Source of the DNA: Branchipolynoe longqiensis
Lineage: Eukaryota > Annelida > Polychaeta > Phyllodocida > Polynoidae
Direction: 5' to 3'
DNA length: 64,000 nt
Assembly: GCA_030323885.1 (NCBI GenBank)
Contig: CM059194.1
Location: 11,828,963-11,892,962 of the forward strand
A program made the position numbers and the translations under genes. Below the pieces are notes generated by a model, which was not told where the DNA came from, did no database searches, and saw only the letters and a program-made list of their open reading frames with translations. Position 1 is the stretch's first letter; the number at the start of each line of letters is the position of its first letter. Positions 62,822 through 64,000 of this stretch are shown piece after piece.

Positions 62822-64000
62822 AAAGGACGATCACCAATTTTTGCAATTTTATCTGGCCTAAAGGAAAGTAAGAGGACTGTTGCAGTGTCTAAGGTCGCCC
62901 CGTATGCCAGAAACAAACGAATCACGATCAAAAGAGATTACTTTATCCAAAAGTTTGAGAAAACAAAAGATCCAGGGGATGAATTCATAGCTAAATGTAT
63001 GGTCAGAAAGGCTAGGAGTGAAGTAAGGAAAGCCAAAGCAAGTTATTATCAAGTCCAGATAGACAAATATAAACAGAATGCCAAAATATGTTGGTATGAA
63101 ATAAACCAAATCGAACCTAAAAAAGAGAGAAGAATCAGTGGCCTTGCAAGTGAAGAGACTGGTATTAAAATCCCAGATGAATTACTGGCAGAGGAAATCA
63201 ATAACTATTTCATAGATATAGGTGAGAAACTAGCCAATACATTCAAACAGAAGGATGATCAACACAAAACCTTCCATGCCAAATTAAATAAAGAAAAGTA
63301 TGACCTTCTGGAAACCACCCAGGATGAAATCCTTGATAGAACTAACAAAATATCTATCTACAAATCATCAGGAATGAAGGACATCAGTACCACTTTGATA
63401 AAAAGTGCGATCACAACACTGAGTGCAGAATTTACACATTTATATAACGTAATAATCAGTACAGGCATCTTCCCTGATGACTGGAAAGTGGCCACAGTGA
63501 CGCCCATACCTAAAGTCAACATCGCGAAAACCTGTAGTGAACTACGCCCAATATCGATCTTCCCACTGCCTGGCAAGATCATAGAACAAATAATACATGA
63601 CCAAATTAAGACATTCCTTGAGTCCTCTAACTATTTGACCTACCAGCAAAATGGCTTCAGGAAAAATAGGTCCACCACCGGGGCACTGGTGTCTCTACTG
63701 GATGAACTTTTGTCAAACATAGACAAGGGTGATCTTACTATCGCAGTCTTCCTTGATTTCAAGAAGGCATTTGATACGATCGACCACAAAATCCTCATGC
63801 ATAAAATAGATCAAGCTGGGCTAGGCAATAGAGCACATAGCTTCCTCACAAATTACCTCAGTATTAGGAAACAATACACAGAACTAAGTGACACCAACTC
63901 GACCACTCGAGAAATAAAAACAGGAGTTCCACAGGGCTCCACTCTGGGACCCCTACTGTTTCTAATATTTATAAATGACCTACCTCTAGTTTCCAACAAA
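62822..64000 (+). CDS. LINE reverse transcriptase, open to the window end
   Basis: The frame with codons ending at 64000 is open from 62768, without a recognisable start, and LINE-like text begins about 62850. Order: RSEVRKAKASYYQVQIDKYK (linker), NNYFIDIGEKLA, YKSSGMKDISTTLI, FPDDWKVATVTPIPK, LRPISIFPLPGKIIEQII, YQQNGFRKNRSTTGAL, AVFLDFKKAFDTIDHKILMH (box A) and GVPQGSTLGPLLFLIFINDL. The YADD box lies beyond 64000. The pattern is CR1/L2-like. Absence of any stop over more than 380 codons suggests a young copy. Confidence 0.8.

Noticed and set aside
1..64000. A host protein-coding gene with introns
   Set aside because: No conserved non-transposon domain or splice-consistent exon series was seen; every recognisable protein motif belongs to a mobile element.

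Overview
The window reads as eukaryotic, intron-era intergenic DNA from an animal, and no host protein-coding gene could be supported in it. Several repeat families I recognise by eye as lophotrochozoan, most probably molluscan, are present: a tRNA-derived SINE with the conserved central block near 45.1 kb, a second SINE family with a Ser/Leu-tRNA-like head (46.9, 49.35, 59.5 and 62.7 kb), and I-type LINE copies ending in a short CAATCAATC tail. The assignment to a mollusc rests on remembered family resemblance, not on a search. Three runs of about 500 N (20541-21037, 39834-40333, 55769-56262) mark assembly gaps inside repeats.

Layout. 0-2.3 kb: a broken Gag of a tyrosine-recombinase (YR) retroelement on the minus strand. 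2.8-4.5 kb: a two-copy dispersed repeat and a KDZ/HMGXB3-like transposase remnant. 4.5-7.5 kb: an I-type LINE nested in the 3' end of another LINE. 7.8-8.9 kb: a ~96-bp tandem array split by a 327-bp MITE. 9.4-10.5 kb: an inverted YR-type element. 11.5-11.95 kb: a tandem repeat carrying TGACGTCA sites. 12.9-14.6 kb: a decayed CR1/Rex1-like LINE. 14.8-17.25 kb: a family-B DNA polymerase fragment beside a compound inverted/tandem repeat structure. 17.25-19.7 kb: a Ngaro-like YR retroelement (RT, RNase H, YR). 19.7-20.5 kb: 5' end of an endonuclease-type LINE. 21-27.3 kb: a Ty3/Gypsy element, itself hit by a 434-bp YR-derived element. 27.4-30.6 kb: a DIRS-like element. 31-36 kb: LTR-like repeats, a MITE and tandem repeats. 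36.2-40.3 kb: a second Ngaro-like YR gene split by a nearly intact I-type LINE. 40.3-52.7 kb: a TRIM, hairpins, MITEs, SINEs, and a 1-kb purine tract. 52.7-55.15 kb: a YR element with Gag and a truncated YR but no RT. 56.3-59.2 kb: a young LTR element with only a Gag-like ORF. 59.4-64 kb: SINEs, a solo LTR containing a MITE, and a LINE RT ORF running off the window.

The elements do not form a pathway; what links them is nesting. Insertions can be ordered by target-site duplications and by frames that rejoin across them: LINE into LINE, LINE into YR gene, YR element into Gypsy, and MITE into solo LTR into SINE-like repeat. The most notable patterns are the number of distinct YR retroelements (DIRS-like, Ngaro-like, and a Gag+YR family) in one 64-kb stretch, and two members of one YR family sitting in the same GAATT|AA target without duplication.
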